Shown: positions 34,560-47,028, counted from the first letter of the stretch. The stretch is 64,000 nt of DNA from Panax quinquefolius (GCA_020205615.1 JAINUW010000066.1:62001-126000); one strand, 5' to 3'. Notes: generated by a model from the letters alone, not told the origin. Numbers and translations are program-made.

Positions 34560-37186
34560 TGTAAGACGCCGAATTTTATGAAATAAAAGTATTCAATTTT
34601 TCTATTTAGTAAATAGTTAAATTGATAAAAATTTAAAGTTAAGGGTGATATATGTAAAATTTTCAAAATAAACAAGTGATTATAAAATATTCATTATTGT
34701 CGGGAAATATTCGTTTGGTCGTGGAATATTCTTGTTATCGGGGAATATTTGTACGACAACGCAGCTAGTTGTGGGCCCCATAACAGAATAACTGTCAGAT
34801 GAAGAAAATGACAAGTTTAAGTTTTTATAAATAATTGGCAGAAGTTATTACCAAGTTAACCTTATTGGAATACACGGTGGTTAAAATACGATGTACGTGT
34901 GGTCGCTTGCGATGATACCTACGGTATGCACTGATATTTTGAATTATTTATCCTTAGGTAAGAATGCACTACTCAATAATTATACAAAGAATTGCATTGA
35001 TATTTTATTTTATTGGTTCAATAATTAATGCGTTGATATTTTATATTATTGTTGTTTCAATAATTGTCACTGCATAGTATTTCCCATTATCAGATCAATA
35101 ATTCATATTATTTGAATAATATTATTAGATAGCATTATTGGCAATGTCTAGAAATTTCTGTCAAGGAGAGGTTTGGTCACCTAATTGCGTTGTAGTAAGG
35201 AGAAATCCTTATCGGAAAGCCCCCTTTTTCCTGGGAACTGCCTGGTTGTCATTATTGTGATTCTATAATATTATTTGTGAATAATTACTTATTGATTTAT
35301 ATGATAAGGAAATATTTATTTGATGCGGATATAAATGATGGATTTATTTATGTGCATATAATTGAAGGAATTAATGTTGAGGTGTTTTATCGGTATTTTT
35401 GTAGGATTGGAGGTATTAAAATATCAAATCGGTGTTCTTAAAGCTCTATTGTGTGAGTTATAATTTTAATCCGACCGTTGGATGGTTGTGATTTTTGGAT
35501 ATGTTATGCATATATAAGTTGAGTATATGTTCACAAATTTTGAACCGTTAAAAATTAACGCATGATTTGTTATAAATTTTAAAAGGTGTTAAAAATCATC
35601 CGTTTGTGGATTTCAGATATTTTCTGTCTGGAATTTGGAAAAACTTAAAGCTACAAAGTTGTAGAGAATTCGATTTCGTATGAAATGGACATAAAATTCA
35701 TATTTTTCTGATGAAAGGACTATTTATTATGAATTATTGAAATTTCTTATTATTATTTCAATTTTAAACCATTTTAGAAAATTCTAGAAATGAATGGGCC
35801 CCACTTTTGGTTGGTGAGAAATGTGCTCAAATTTTATTTTAAATGTGGTGGGTGGCAATAGTAGTAGGTAAAGCCATCAGATAGCAGGTCAAGTCTGTTT
35901 CGGCGTGCTAGCATTTTCTTATAAATAGGTGCTTAGGTTAGAATTGAAAATCACACCAGAAACAAGTTTTCTTTCCCTCTATATTATCGAGCATATTTTT
36001 GTGAGTATTTAGATACTTTAAGAGTTGCTATTCAGTGCAAGTTTACTTCGGATTTTCATTTGATATTCCAGTCAGAAATACTGCTCTTTTGAGGTAAGGG
36101 ATTGTAAGGGATGTTATTTTTTTTCGTAATGATGTTATTCTTTCAATATCATTATACCAAAATATTGGTATGTATTTTATTGTAGAATTTCTACCCTTTT
36201 GTGTTGGGGTTACTATTCACGATATCGACATTTTCACAAAAAAATAAAATTTTTCCTTCTCCTCCAAGATGTATATTATGGTTACTATATTTGATTGTAT
36301 CCATGTTTTGATCTTTATTTTTGAATTCTGCTTCACAAGTGGTTATTATGAGGTATTATTGATCTTGGATAAACTGTAATATGAATCCCTAATATTTGTC
36401 CTTCTGTCTCACTGGATTCATTTTCTTTAAAATATTTTTCATTATCCTTAGTCTTAAATGATGATATCACTGAATATCTATGGCGTGTAGTGCAAAGATG
36501 AATGATTAACTGATGAATATCTTTGGCCCGTAGTGCAAAGATGAACATATGTTGAGGTGAACATGACCGACAGGTGATAGAAAAAAACATCTTTGGCCTG
36601 TAGTGCAAAGATGATTATTTGATTAAAGATGTATATTGATTGTTATTACAAGGGTATAATATTGATGATGGATTTTTTTAAATCTTAGAAGATAGTAGAA
36701 CTCATTCTCAACTTGACTCTTCTAATGGATTGCTGTTTTCGTTGCAGTTGTTGATCTAAAATTTGTTTTCTATTATATTCTATCAGATTTTTTCCTGTTG
36801 AAGACTAATGATAATTTGTTGTATATTATCTTTGTCATAATGTTCTTTACTGGGCTAGTTGAGCTAACCCTTTTCCTTTTTGTTCCATTTTTTTTCTCAA
36901 GAGGTGAGAACATAGCAGGATCTGGTCGGGGTATGGAGTGATAGTTCTAGAAAGATGTTTTAGCAGTCCTCACTATTTTTGCAGTTCTAGAAAGATGAAT
37001 AATTATAATGAGGACTTATTTGAGTGTAGATATTGTCTAGAAGATAATATATTTGTATTTAAACTCACAATATGTGTTGTCGTATTTTGCACGACAATTT
37101 GTATTATTGAAGTTGTAGTTTGCTTTCTGTACTATGCATTTGGCGACTCAGAATGGGTTTTGTATACCTATTTTGGGGGCATCACA
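34560..37186 (+). mobile_element. Family A element 2, 3' LTR (2.63 kb)
   Basis: Starts TGTAAGACGCCG and ends GGGGGCATCACA. The start matches the LTR start at 57494 (TGTAAGACCCGG). It lacks the GAATAGTA and 73-bp minisatellites of the other family A copies, so it is a distinct subfamily. The right flank is family C LTR sequence (TTTGGGCTTTAAC). The ORF 36938-37198 is LTR sequence, not a gene. Confidence 0.85.
35920..35927 (+). promoter_or_regulatory. Putative LTR TATA box
   Basis: TATAAATA at the position equivalent to 32968-32975. Confidence 0.55.
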
Positions 37187-37856
37187 TTTGGGCTTTAACA
37201 TTAATTCGTATTGGGCTTTATTATTATCCAAATTTGACATTACAATTTCCTACACAATCCTACAAGTCCATTACATAGGCTTAAAGCCTTATAACGTATA
37301 ATCTACGTATTAATCTCGTACTCTAACTCAGATACTTATTTATATATACGACATACCATCATTCATACTTACTCGTATAATACCTCGTATCATACTAGTA
37401 TTCATTACCTCGTACAATATCTATGTATTATACGATCATCGCTTTAATTCATTATAAACATTTAAATTCCTTCTCGAAACTCACTTTCCCTAACCGTTAG
37501 ATTTTAAATCCGTAGGTGAAAAATATGTTTGCCATAACTGAAATATTATCGGATATTCTATTTCACCTCGATATTCTATCATTACGTATTTCTCGGAAGT
37601 TCAAAAATAATTCCCGAGCAAAAATGCGTAAATAGTGTTTTTTGGAAAATTTCTCGGAAAGCTTTTATTTTTATCTTGAAAATTAAAACACTTTAATTCT
37701 ATTACGTAGCCAAAATACTACGGCGTTCCGACATATCTAGATCATAGAACGACCTTTAATTAGCTTACTCCAATAAGTAATTAATTAAATTCATTTAATC
37801 CACACAATCAAATAAAAATTTATTTCTCATAAAATTCGATTTTTTGGGGTATTACA
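37187..37856 (-). mobile_element. Family C LTR fragment
   Basis: Matches 24103-24780 and 31759-32429 and ends TTTGGGGTATTACA. The family A element 2 interrupts it on the left. Confidence 0.8.
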
Positions 37857-38589
37857 GGTCATGTGATCCATGGGGCCCACACGGGTTGCCCCATGGGTTT
37901 TTTCTTATCCGATAACCCATTGGTTCGATCCATGGATCCGGTTCTTGGTTTGGTCTTAGGTTTTAGTAACTTTAGTTTAACATTTGGGCTTGCATTTCAT
38001 ATCATTGGGCTTGCCCAATTCCTACACAAATCCTACAAGTCCATTACTATTGGCTTAATGTTTATAACGTATAGTCTATGTATTCTTCTCGTATGCTAGT
38101 TCGTATAATCATTCATCATATACGACATACCATCTTTCATACATACTTGTATAATACCTTGTATCATACTCGTATTCATTACCACGTATAATACTTACGT
38201 ATCGTACTATCGTTTATTCGATTTTTCACTTTCCCTAACATTCTTAAACTTTGTACGCAGGCGAAAAACTGCGTTTGTCATACTTGAATTATTATTACAT
38301 AATCCATTCTTCCTTATTATTCTATCGTTATGTATTTCTCGGAAGTTCAAAAATAATTCTTGAGCAGATATTGATGAATAGTGTTTTTCAAAAAATTTCT
38401 CGTAAAATTTTTATTTTTGTCTTAGAAATTCAAACACTTTAATTCCTTCACGTAGCCAGAATACTACAATATTCCGACATGCTTAGGTTATAGAATAACA
38501 TTCATCTTGCTTACTTATTATAATATAATTTTATTCATTATTTAATAAAAGAAAATTATTTTACAAATAATTCGATTTTCTCGGTCGTT
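37857..38589 (-). mobile_element. Second, more diverged family C LTR tail
   Basis: Repeats the family C order: a CCCATGG-rich block, 'attgggctt', the cgtataata-rich block, then 'aattcgattttctcggtcgtta'. It sits head to tail with the previous fragment. Its terminal CA is not clean. ORFs 37863-38099 and 38251-38442 are not supported as genes. Confidence 0.65.
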
Positions 38590-39243
38590 AGAGATTTGGT
38601 ATGGATTTGCAGCACATGGCCTTATCAAACATGGTGAGTCACTAAATCTTGCAATATCTCTCTACTTATAACTTAAGTAAAGGGGCATTTTAGTCTTTTC
38701 TCCCCTAAAAGGGTATTTTTATAATTTCCCTAGCTCACAAATTTAAGGGTATTATAGTCATTTGACATAACTTCTCTTAATTCTCACCCTTAGGGTTTGG
38801 TAAACTAGATTAGGGTTTCCTAATAAGGGTTTACGGTACCCAAATTTGAAATTACGGTTTCTCGGTCTTCGATTAGGGTTTCTAATTGTACATTAGGATT
38901 CCTTAATCATGGATTACGGTTTCTAATCCCTTATTAGGGTTTACTAAGTTTGTACCCTATCCGATCAATTGTTGACCACAAATTCTATACTGTTCACACA
39001 CACACTTATCAGTACAATTATAATAATTGTATTTTCTACAAAATCCCTATTCGAACTTAGGGATGAGGTTTCTCTTCTATGTTAAGCACAACTGTACTCT
39101 TATTTCTCAGTCAATACACAAATTGACCACTTCTCTAGACTGGTATCACAGATACTCAGCAAAATATTGATAATCAATTTCATAATTAAATATAAAAAAA
39201 TTATTCAAAAAATTTAAATTATTCAAAATCTTGGGTTATCACA
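38590..39243 (-). mobile_element. Element E, 3' LTR (partial)
   Basis: Ends CTTGGGTTATCACA, followed by a polypurine complement. It contains scattered TTAGGGTTT motifs and resembles the end of the family B LTR at 63490-64000. The left part is missing or replaced by family C sequence. Confidence 0.7.
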
Positions 39244-39261
39244 TCTCCCCTCCTTATAAGG
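39244..39261 (-). other. Polypurine tract (minus strand)
   Basis: TCTCCCCTCCTTATAAGG on the plus strand, between the LTR and the short pol tail (IPRTESL) of element E. Confidence 0.75.
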
Positions 39262-39469
39262 ATTCCGTCCTCGGAATCACCGCTTTCTTATTCTCTACAA
39301 TCTTTAAAAGTTTTATCATTAATTCATTCTTATCAACACAATATTAATTTGGGTCTCATATTCTAACCTGTGACTTAGATCTACAAAAGAAAATAATTTA
39401 CAGCGATATCTATCCAATATTTCTCTCATAATTCAATTTGTAAACGAAATCGTTACCTGCCTCCACCTC

Positions 39470-40581
39470 CTAGGCAGCCACTGCATCTTGCACCATCATA
39501 TTATATGTACGGGCTGTTGGTCTTCCTGGTTGTGCAGGTCCTCTAATCGTCAGGGTTCCGCTACCGAGTCCCTTGTTAACACTTCCCTTCTCCATATTTC
39601 TCTTCGGACAATTCTGAACCAAATGATCTGTCGATCCACACACAAAACAACCTTGTAACTTCTTTGGACTGGGAAAATTGGGCGACATGTGTCTATCTTG
39701 ACCACAGTCATAACAGACTCCCTTCTTCTTCAGACACACCTGGATGATTCTTTCAACAAGTCACACATGGCTCACATCCTTTTCTCTTCTGACTTATTAC
39801 CCGATTGGGTATTCTCGCTCCACTTTCTCTTGTTTGAATTACTACCACCACTACTACCTCTGTCATTTTTCTTTTTCTTCTTCTCTTGATTATATCGGGA
39901 TGCAACTTCGCATCCCCCTTTAGCAATTATCATTTTCTCCAGCAAAGCCGCAAACGTATTGATCTACAACACAGCTACTTTGTTGAATATACCTGGCTTT
40001 AATCCATTCTCAAATCTTCTCACCTTCCGTAGCTCCGTATCCACCTAATGAGGTGCAAATCTTGCTAATTCGTTGAATTTAGCAGCATATTCAGATACCG
40101 ACATATTCTCCTACTTCAGTTCTAAAAACATGACTTCCATCCGAGCTTGCATAATCGGTGAAAAGTAGTTCTCAGAGATCAACTCCTTGAATCTTGTCCA
40201 AGTCACCACAGCTGTACCAGCTCTCGTCTGATTAGTCTCCCACCAGTAATTGGTTTCTCCCTTCATCAAGTATGTAGCAAAAGTTATCTTTTGCTCTTCA
40301 TCTACTCTCGCTATAATAAAAGCTTTCTCCATTTCTTTCACACAAGTTTGGGCTTCAATCGGATCCGTAGTTTCCTTAAATTCTGGCGGTTCTACGGCTT
40401 TAAGGTCTTTAAAAGTAGCCAATCTATTAGCTGACTGTTTTCTCGCTCTTGCTATTGGAGCCCTATTTCCAATAGCTTGGGCTAACATATCCACAAAATT
40501 CTATATTGGGTCCGCTTGACCTCTTTAACTATTCACTAAATGCTCGTCTATTTGATTTCGATTCTATCGTCTAGGCAGCAT
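39470..40581 (-). pseudogene. Element E: gag with capsid and zinc knuckles
   Basis: Start placed at 40581 (MLPRR), the same start motif as family C gag. The capsid region is open from 40494 to 40111: MDMLAQAIGNRAPIARARKQ, FKDLKAVEPPEFKETTDP, EAQTCVKEMEKAF, NYWWETNQTRAG, ENYFSPIMQARMEVMF. It continues through in-frame stops (ENMSVSEYAAKF, RRFENGLKPGIF) to a basic tract and zinc knuckles at 39739-39600: CYDCGQDRHMSPNF (last Cys lost) and an intact CFVCGSTDHLVQNC. Most stops are TAG where the family has Gln. After the knuckles only a short tail leads to the polypurine tract. No pol is present. Confidence 0.8.
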
Positions 40582-40867
40582 TATCTGATTTAAATAAAAA
40601 TCTTATATTAATTTCTTTTCGTACATAAATTCTTATTAACAACACAATAAGAATTTAACAAAATTTCTCATATAATCGCATATTTATTCAAATAGCACAT
40701 AATATATTTAGTACTTAACAGATATTACTATCTATTTTTAATAAAGATCAGGATTAACAACAAAACTTTGCACAAAAAGTTTTAATTCTTCAACTTTACA
40801 TAAAAAGTTGTAATTATCCAAAAGTTACCTTAATATTCATATTGAAAATAAGCATTACATTCATATA

Positions 40868-40870
<3 letters not shown>

Positions 40871-40926
<56 letters not shown>
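40871..40926. repeat. (AT)n microsatellite
   Basis: 56 bp of uninterrupted AT repeats between the leader ORF and gag of element E. Confidence 0.95.
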
Positions 40927-40929
<3 letters not shown>

Positions 40930-41011
40930 CATATGCTTACACATCATTCTCGATATTACAACCTTTAATATCACACACTATCAAAAGATACTATCACTTA
41001 TACTTAAGCGG

Positions 41012-41701
41012 TCTACCGTCCACTCTCTTCACCAGTCTTCTTCTTACTAGGACACTTGCTGAATCCATTACCCATTCTTCCACATGAAAAACACTTTCTC
41101 ATATTCGGCTTAGGACAATGTAAAAAAATATGTCCTTCCTGTTTACAGTTATAACACACGTTCTTTCACATCGTACACTCTCCCAAGTGAGTCTTTCCAC
41201 ACTTGCCACAGACTTGTTTCTTCTTCGGGTTTGAGTTCCCTGAATTATTATCACTATCGTTGTCCCTCTTTCTCTTATGGCTTTCTTTACTCTTCTTGAC
41301 TGCTCCCTCAGACGATCTACCACCTTCAGCCTTCATTCTTTCCACCTACGCCTTCAAATTGTTTCGTTATTCGGTCATCTCGTGTAACGCTCTCTCAGTC
41401 TTCCACAACTCCTCCAACATAAATACTTTACTCTAGAGCTCCTGTACTTTAGCTGATACTTGATCTTTTTCTCCCTCTTTTATCATATTTTATAGCTCCA
41501 CCTTAGCTTCTTCAGACTCTGCCTCTTCATCTTCATTCAGATACATTTCGGGATAATCATATCATGATCACTTCCCAGATTAACCATGAGTTCATCTTTT
41601 ACCACTTCTTCAACTAACTCACTCCGCGTTGGCACCTCGGCTACTTGCACAAGTGCAATAGCCGCTAGCATCTCCGTACTCATTTCATCTTCTCTTGACA
41701 T
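41012..41701 (-). pseudogene. Element E: leader ORF with coiled coil and its own zinc knuckles
   Basis: Lies between the PBS and gag on the sense strand. The start is placed at 41701 (MSREDEMSTEMLAAIALVQV), sharing the TGTAGGATGTC context of the family C leader. An acidic N-terminal region (SELVEEVVKDEL, YLNEDEEAESEEA) is followed by a Glu/Lys/Leu-rich coiled-coil-like part (KDQVSAKVQEL, FMLEELWKTERALHEM). A basic Ser/Asn/Lys tract (KKSKESHKRKRDND) precedes three knuckles: CGKCGKTHLGEC (about 41214-41179), CYNCKQEGHIFLHC (41156-41115) and CFSCGRMGNGFSKC (41093-41052, with Asn for His). One frame shift near 41560 and several stops break it. Knuckles upstream of the capsid are unusual. It may be a captured or duplicated gag C-terminus. 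Confidence 0.65.
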
Positions 41702-41860
41702 CCTACAGTCAGCGTAAAAAACTTGATTAGTACTTCACCAGTACAAACTTAATACACATGATGTGTCCACACATCTCACTATCAATGCACTTCATCAATC
41801 CCCCACTTAGTACTCTAAATGAGTTTTCTCTATCTCGCTTATGGTTATAATCCTAGGGTT

Positions 41861-41874
41861 CCCCCCTCCCCCCC
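41861..41874 (-). other. G-tract just downstream of the PBS
   Basis: CCCCCCTCCCCCCC on the plus strand (G7-A-G6 on the element strand), about 25 bp inside the PBS. A similar C-run (cccccc near 28607) occupies the equivalent place in the family C element. Confidence 0.7.
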
Positions 41875-41897
41875 ACACTTAAGTTTTATAACCTATA

Positions 41898-41909
41898 GCT
41901 CTGATACCA
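41898..41909 (-). other. Primer-binding site, perfect initiator tRNA-Met type
   Basis: GCTCTGATACCA on the plus strand reads TGGTATCAGAGC on the element strand, the standard complement of the initiator tRNA-Met 3' end. It lies three bases from the LTR. Confidence 0.85.
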
Positions 41910-41912
41910 ACC

Positions 41913-42830
41913 TGTGTTGCCCAAAATATAAATGACATCTAACTACCCATTTATTTATGAATAGTAATATACATCTCATTAACTGATATTGTTAATACAT
42001 CGTCCCATGTTATCTAACTTTAACATTACAAACATACCCTTTAGATATACAAAAAAGGCTAACAAAACAACATAATAATAATGTTTATTATAACTATTCC
42101 AAAACACCTTTGTCTTTGTCCTTTTCATCCCTTTCAGCTACTTCGCACCAATCTGAAATGTTTTATTTAGCAAGGGTGAGCAACAAATTTTCCCTGCAAG
42201 TTAAGACATATAATGAATGTATAAGAATCAAGAATAACAGACTATCTATTTTGATAGAATGACACCAAAGTTCGGAGAACTTTGAAATAGCTGAACAAAT
42301 CGTTAATCACTAACAAGTCTTCTCGCATCCTATGCAACACAATAATTCGATAATGAAAGAGTACAACACTTTCAAAGTTTCTATGATATTCAATGGAATA
42401 ACAAGATGGAAATATTCTCTAGAGTTTATGCTGAGTGACCCCAAAACGAAGAACATAATAACTAAATTATGGACTAATTAATACTGCTAAAATCTAAATT
42501 AAGACGCAAAACTTATATAGATTACTCATAAACATTCACTTATCATACATATACCAATTTAAAGCAATTAAACAATAATTTCAGAAAATTTAAATTCTTG
42601 AAATCATAGTTTAAAACCCAACTCCATTGTTGACGTTGTTTTACAAGGTTTAACACTGTAAACCACAATTATCCAATGAATTCATTTCTTTGAACTACAT
42701 TCTCTGTAATTCTTAACAAACTAATTAACATAGTTACAGTTCAATTTCACATATTAGCTCAAAATCCAATACTAATTTTGTTATCCTATAAAACAAGTTA
42801 ATACATGTTCATTCTTTTGTGGGATTGATA
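41913..42830 (-). mobile_element. Element E, 5' LTR (partial)
   Basis: Begins TGTGTTGCCCAAAATA next to the PBS and includes the LTR block 'gcaagggtgagcaacaaattttccc' seen in other families here. The right boundary, where a plus-oriented LTR takes over, is approximate. No coding content is seen. Confidence 0.6.
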
Positions 42831-43935
42831 TGTATTAGGAGGCAATCGGAGGGCATCGGGAATGCACATATGCAAATCGGGCGTGTGACGAATGAACGTC
42901 GAAATGCCATGCCAAGTGTTAATGAACTTAAAAAGTATTTTAATTTAATTGAAATGAATATTATAAGATATGGAATGGATTTAATATAAAACCAATAAGT
43001 AGTCCTAGCAAGTCTTAAGCACTTGAATGAACTTTGAGTTTGACTAAGAAGAAATATAGTGAGTTATAAGTCTAAAGTTAACACAATCAAATTTAACATT
43101 GTGTATTGATTAATTATAAGATTTATAGGATGTAGATTAAAGTTTACATTACAACTACTGTATGTTTCTAAGTGACTAATAGTTTATGTGAATGATTATA
43201 TAATTGTGTAGGGCACGTGAAGTACATATAACTGTAAGCTATTAAACTGTTATTGGTAAACAACGATCAGGGCAAGTCTTTCAGTTCCTATTTGCTATGT
43301 GAACTTGATTATTAACTATTTTAAATCTTTATTGTAAAGAGCATGATGTGTTATATATATGTTGAAAGTATGAAATGTTAAAGTCAATTTATGACTATGT
43401 TGATTGATTAAAACATGTTGATTGAGTAAGGACTCAATCTTTATACCTGTTATATGAACTGTAGCATGTATGTTATATGTTGAGCATGTTATTATGTGCT
43501 ATGTGTTGCATGAAAAATGTTAGATTTTGCTGGGCTGTCGAGCTTAACCTTTCAAATAACAACTTTTGTAGGTTAAAGATTTAAGGTAAAATATGAGCTA
43601 CTTGAAAGATATGAATCAGATGTGATACTTGAATAATTATATACTTTGGCTGAGTTATAACTATTTGAACCATGTTTAAGGTTCCGAACAATGTATAAAT
43701 GTTGAATTGTAATAACGTTTTGCGATGTAAACTATTGTAATATTAAAATGATTCTAAGATATTTAGATGTAAAGGTTGAAGGTTTTGGGAACGAGGATAG
43801 TTTGTAATAGAAAATTTTAATTATTCTGCAAATTTTAATGGTTTTATTATCGTTTAATGATGTAAATTAGAGGCTGAATGTATTATTAATGACTGAAGTC
43901 GAGAATTAAATTGTATGAATTTTGGGGTCGTTACA
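42831..43935 (+). mobile_element. Plus-oriented LTR 3' fragment inside a gypsy pol
   Basis: Ends GAATTTTGGGGTCGTTACA, directly against reverse transcriptase sequence, and contains 'gctgggctgtcgagcttaacc', a block homologous to 'ctgggctagttgagctaaccc' of family A. The left end is truncated and imprecise. No PBS follows, so it is an outer or solo LTR end. Confidence 0.55.
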
Positions 43936-44748
43936 CTTCCTTTGTCTTCGAGTAGATCAATATATCGTCGATGAAAACCACCATAAATTTATCCAAGTAT
44001 GGCTTGAAAACTCGATTCATCAAGTCCATGAATGCTGCCGGAGCATTAGTCAAACCAAATGACATTACCAAAAACTCGTAATGTCCATAACGGGTTCGAA
44101 ACGCAGTCTTTGGTATGTCCTCATCCCACACTTTTAGTTGGTGATATCCTATCCGTAGATCAATCTTTGAGAAACACTTCACTCTCTTCAGTTGATTAAA
44201 TAAGTCATCTATCCTCGGTAATGGATATCTATTCTTGATTGTTACTTTGTTCAATTCTCGATAATCGATACAGAGCCTCATCGATCCATCTTTTTTCTTA
44301 ACGTATAACACTGGTACTTCCCAAGGAGACACACTCGGTCGAATGTAACCCTTATCCAATAACTCTTGAAGTTGTATCATCAATTCCTTCATTTCTACTG
44401 GCGCCATACGATATGGAGTTTTCAAAATTAGTGTCGTTCCCAATGCTAAGTCTATTACGAATTCAATTTCTTTGTCTAGCGGAAGACCAAGCAGATCATC
44501 TGAAAACACATCTTGAAATTCATTCCCTATAGGTATATCTTTAATTTTTACTCCCTTTTTTCGAGTATCTACGATGTAAGCTAAATAACCTACACATCCT
44601 TTCTTTAACAATTTGTTGGCCTACATCATCGTAACACAACACAATTGCTTAAGCGATGAGCTATCATAAAACACTACCTTAGACTTACTCGGAGTCTGAA
44701 GGTTCACACACTTGTTCTAACAGTCAATTACTGCTGCATAGTTATATA
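43936..44748 (-). pseudogene. Gypsy reverse transcriptase (best preserved pol piece)
   Basis: An open stretch of 226 codons (44611 leftward) covers most of a Ty3/gypsy reverse transcriptase, which copies the RNA genome to DNA. Motifs in order: [16 protein letters not shown] and the [12 protein letters not shown] region, [74 protein letters not shown] and the catalytic [10 protein letters not shown]. The C-terminal part is cut at 43935 by another LTR. Upstream the same frame continues, with TAG stops, through AVIDC and NLQTPSKSKVVFY to 44748, where the solo LTR begins. It connects in frame to the protease at 55231-55493. In intact elements integrase and chromodomain would follow. Confidence 0.9.
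44744..44748. other. Target-site duplication ATATA (left)
   Basis: Identical to 55226-55230 on the far side of the family B solo LTR. Confidence 0.9.
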
Positions 44749-46606
44749 TGTAACAACCCCATATCTATACTCCCACGGTATCTGATATGGTGTTTACAGT
44801 AAATCAACATAATGCTTTTAAATCTATAAACCCATGGTATCTGATTATAATATTACATTAAATAGAGGGACTATCAGATATATAATTCCTATAGATCCAA
44901 AATTCACAGTATCCATAACAGATGTAAATTCTCAAGAGAACTATTACTGTGTTTGGATACCCTCACTTTGATATATAAACTGTATCTGTGATTAGAGTCT
45001 ATTTATCCAAAATTCAGAGTATCAGTAATAACATGAACAGTCCATATTACTAATACCCTCACCCAGATGTATAGTCTATGCCAAAGGAATTTATACTATC
45101 GATCGATAGTAACTATATATCCAAAATCCAGAGTATCAATAACAACATGAACAATCCATGCTATTAATACCCTCACTCAGATAAATAGTTCCCAAGGATC
45201 TTAACTTGATCCGAAGAAGTCTAATTTTACATCTATATATGTAAGAAAACACGGTTGCGGAAATAAAAGATATTATGTATATCATAATATTAAGATTCGA
45301 TTACATGATTCTCATAACGAGTTCTTATTACAAGGTATTCAAACAGAAAAAAATATAATCTAATCTATGTAGGGACGCTTCCCTTTATCTACTCCAGATG
45401 TTCCAGGATTACCATCTAAAACTGCAAAGGGAATAATTTGCAAGGGTGAGCTATGACATGCTCAGCAAGTTTTGTATTTTATAATAATATAGGATTTGAA
45501 GAAATATAACAATTCAAATTTTAACTAATAGTTGTTACCATTTCTGGATTTCTATTTATTTCAACCATTTCTAGAATTTTTCTTTATTTCTGTCAGTCAC
45601 ACAGACTTAGAAATTTTGTTCAAATGTGAGATAGGGGATCAGTCCGTTCAACATCTTAAAAGTATGCATATCATCCTACCAGTGCTCAAAATATACTAAA
45701 TGTCAATATATTATTAACTAAATTTCAATCCCTTACGGGATACCCAACTTTAGTATAAGATGTCTTACCAAAATAATTTGGTTTAACACGATAGTTTATG
45801 CTCAATAAACAATATCATATGAATAAACAATTCATTTTTTAGTTATGCTGAAGCTATAACAATAACTGTACAATAAAAAGGTAATACAATTGTAGGTGTA
45901 GTATATTATATCAACAACATACCAAGATAAAAATCTTGTTTAATGAATAAATAGGTTTAAGAAATTTGCTTTATAAGAGATTTAAGGATGAAGAACTTGC
46001 CTGAGCGTAGATCAGTCAAGTTATGTTATTCAAACGTTAAAATACCTACGAATGTTCATATATATAATTCTAGCACGTTAGTATTTATAATAATACTCAA
46101 TTATATCATTTACATATGAAGCATTAAATTAATTATGTTTTTGGTGGTAAGTGCCTTTGATAAATGGACTAAATTTTATTTATAAAATTTAATTATCCTT
46201 TATAATACCTTTTTAGAAATATTAAAGTATTTAAAATATTTATTAATCTTTTAAATGATTTTTAAATCATTTATTTCTATTTATAAGTAATTAATATTTA
46301 CTTAAAATTTTACAAAAACATTGATTACTATTATTAAATAATTTATATTCATTTATTATAATTTTATATCAATAATAATATTTTTCCATAATTATTTAGT
46401 ATTTATAAATAATTATTCTAATTTCTTTATTAATAAGTTAATTATTAATAATATCAAAATAATATAAAATAATTATTGAATTTATGTAAAAAATATCAGA
46501 ATTTAATTATAATAATTTAATATAATTTTTAAAACTATTTTTATATTTATTTATTAATTATTTCTAATTTTTATAATTTAGTTATAGAAAAATAATTTTT
46601 GTCTGT

Positions 46607-46624
46607 CACTAAAGCCCTTTAGTG
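46607..46624. repeat. Short perfect inverted repeat
   Basis: CACTAAAG-CC-CTTTAGTG, at the edge of the AT-rich part of the family B LTR. A decayed version is at about 57242 in the second copy. Confidence 0.75.
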
Positions 46625-47028
46625 ATGTAAAAGTGTCATCACGTAGGTGTCCTTGAGTTCTAAGCGGTTAGTTTGAGTTACGGTCGAGTGACCAGTTTGA
46701 CCACTAATTATAAGGCTACTGCTAATGATTTTTGGTTTGGTTAAGAGTTGATGTTGTAGCACTCATACAGTAGTACAATATGAAACAAATTTTAGGCTTT
46801 AACCTACATATTACAAGAAGTTATAGAGGCTCAAAGTCACTGTCAGAGCTGTTCTTGAGTTTCTTGGTAACCTTGAGCGATGATAAGTAGGCGCCAGCGG
46901 TTTTGTGGCTTAAATATCTTTGATTTTGTGTATTAGATATGTGTTGTGTTTGTTGTAATATGTAGTATTTATGTCAAGGTACATATATATAACATTAACA
47001 TGAACAAAGCATAACTCTAAGGTCTCTA

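Noticed and set aside
38780..38950. TTAGGGTTT motifs considered as an interstitial telomere
   Set aside because: The motifs are irregularly spaced and embedded in an LTR; there is no uninterrupted array.
39244..41915. Element E and family C considered as Ogre/Tat elements because of the ORF before gag
   Set aside because: The PBS is of initiator tRNA-Met type, and family C pol has chromovirus-like motifs. No Ogre-type intron or dual RNase H is recognised, though a profile search would be needed to settle this.
43936..44748. Reverse transcriptase considered as an endogenous plant pararetrovirus
   Set aside because: The adjoining protease, and the integrase, chromodomain, PBS and LTRs seen in related copies, fit a Ty3/gypsy retrotransposon; no movement or coat protein motifs are seen.
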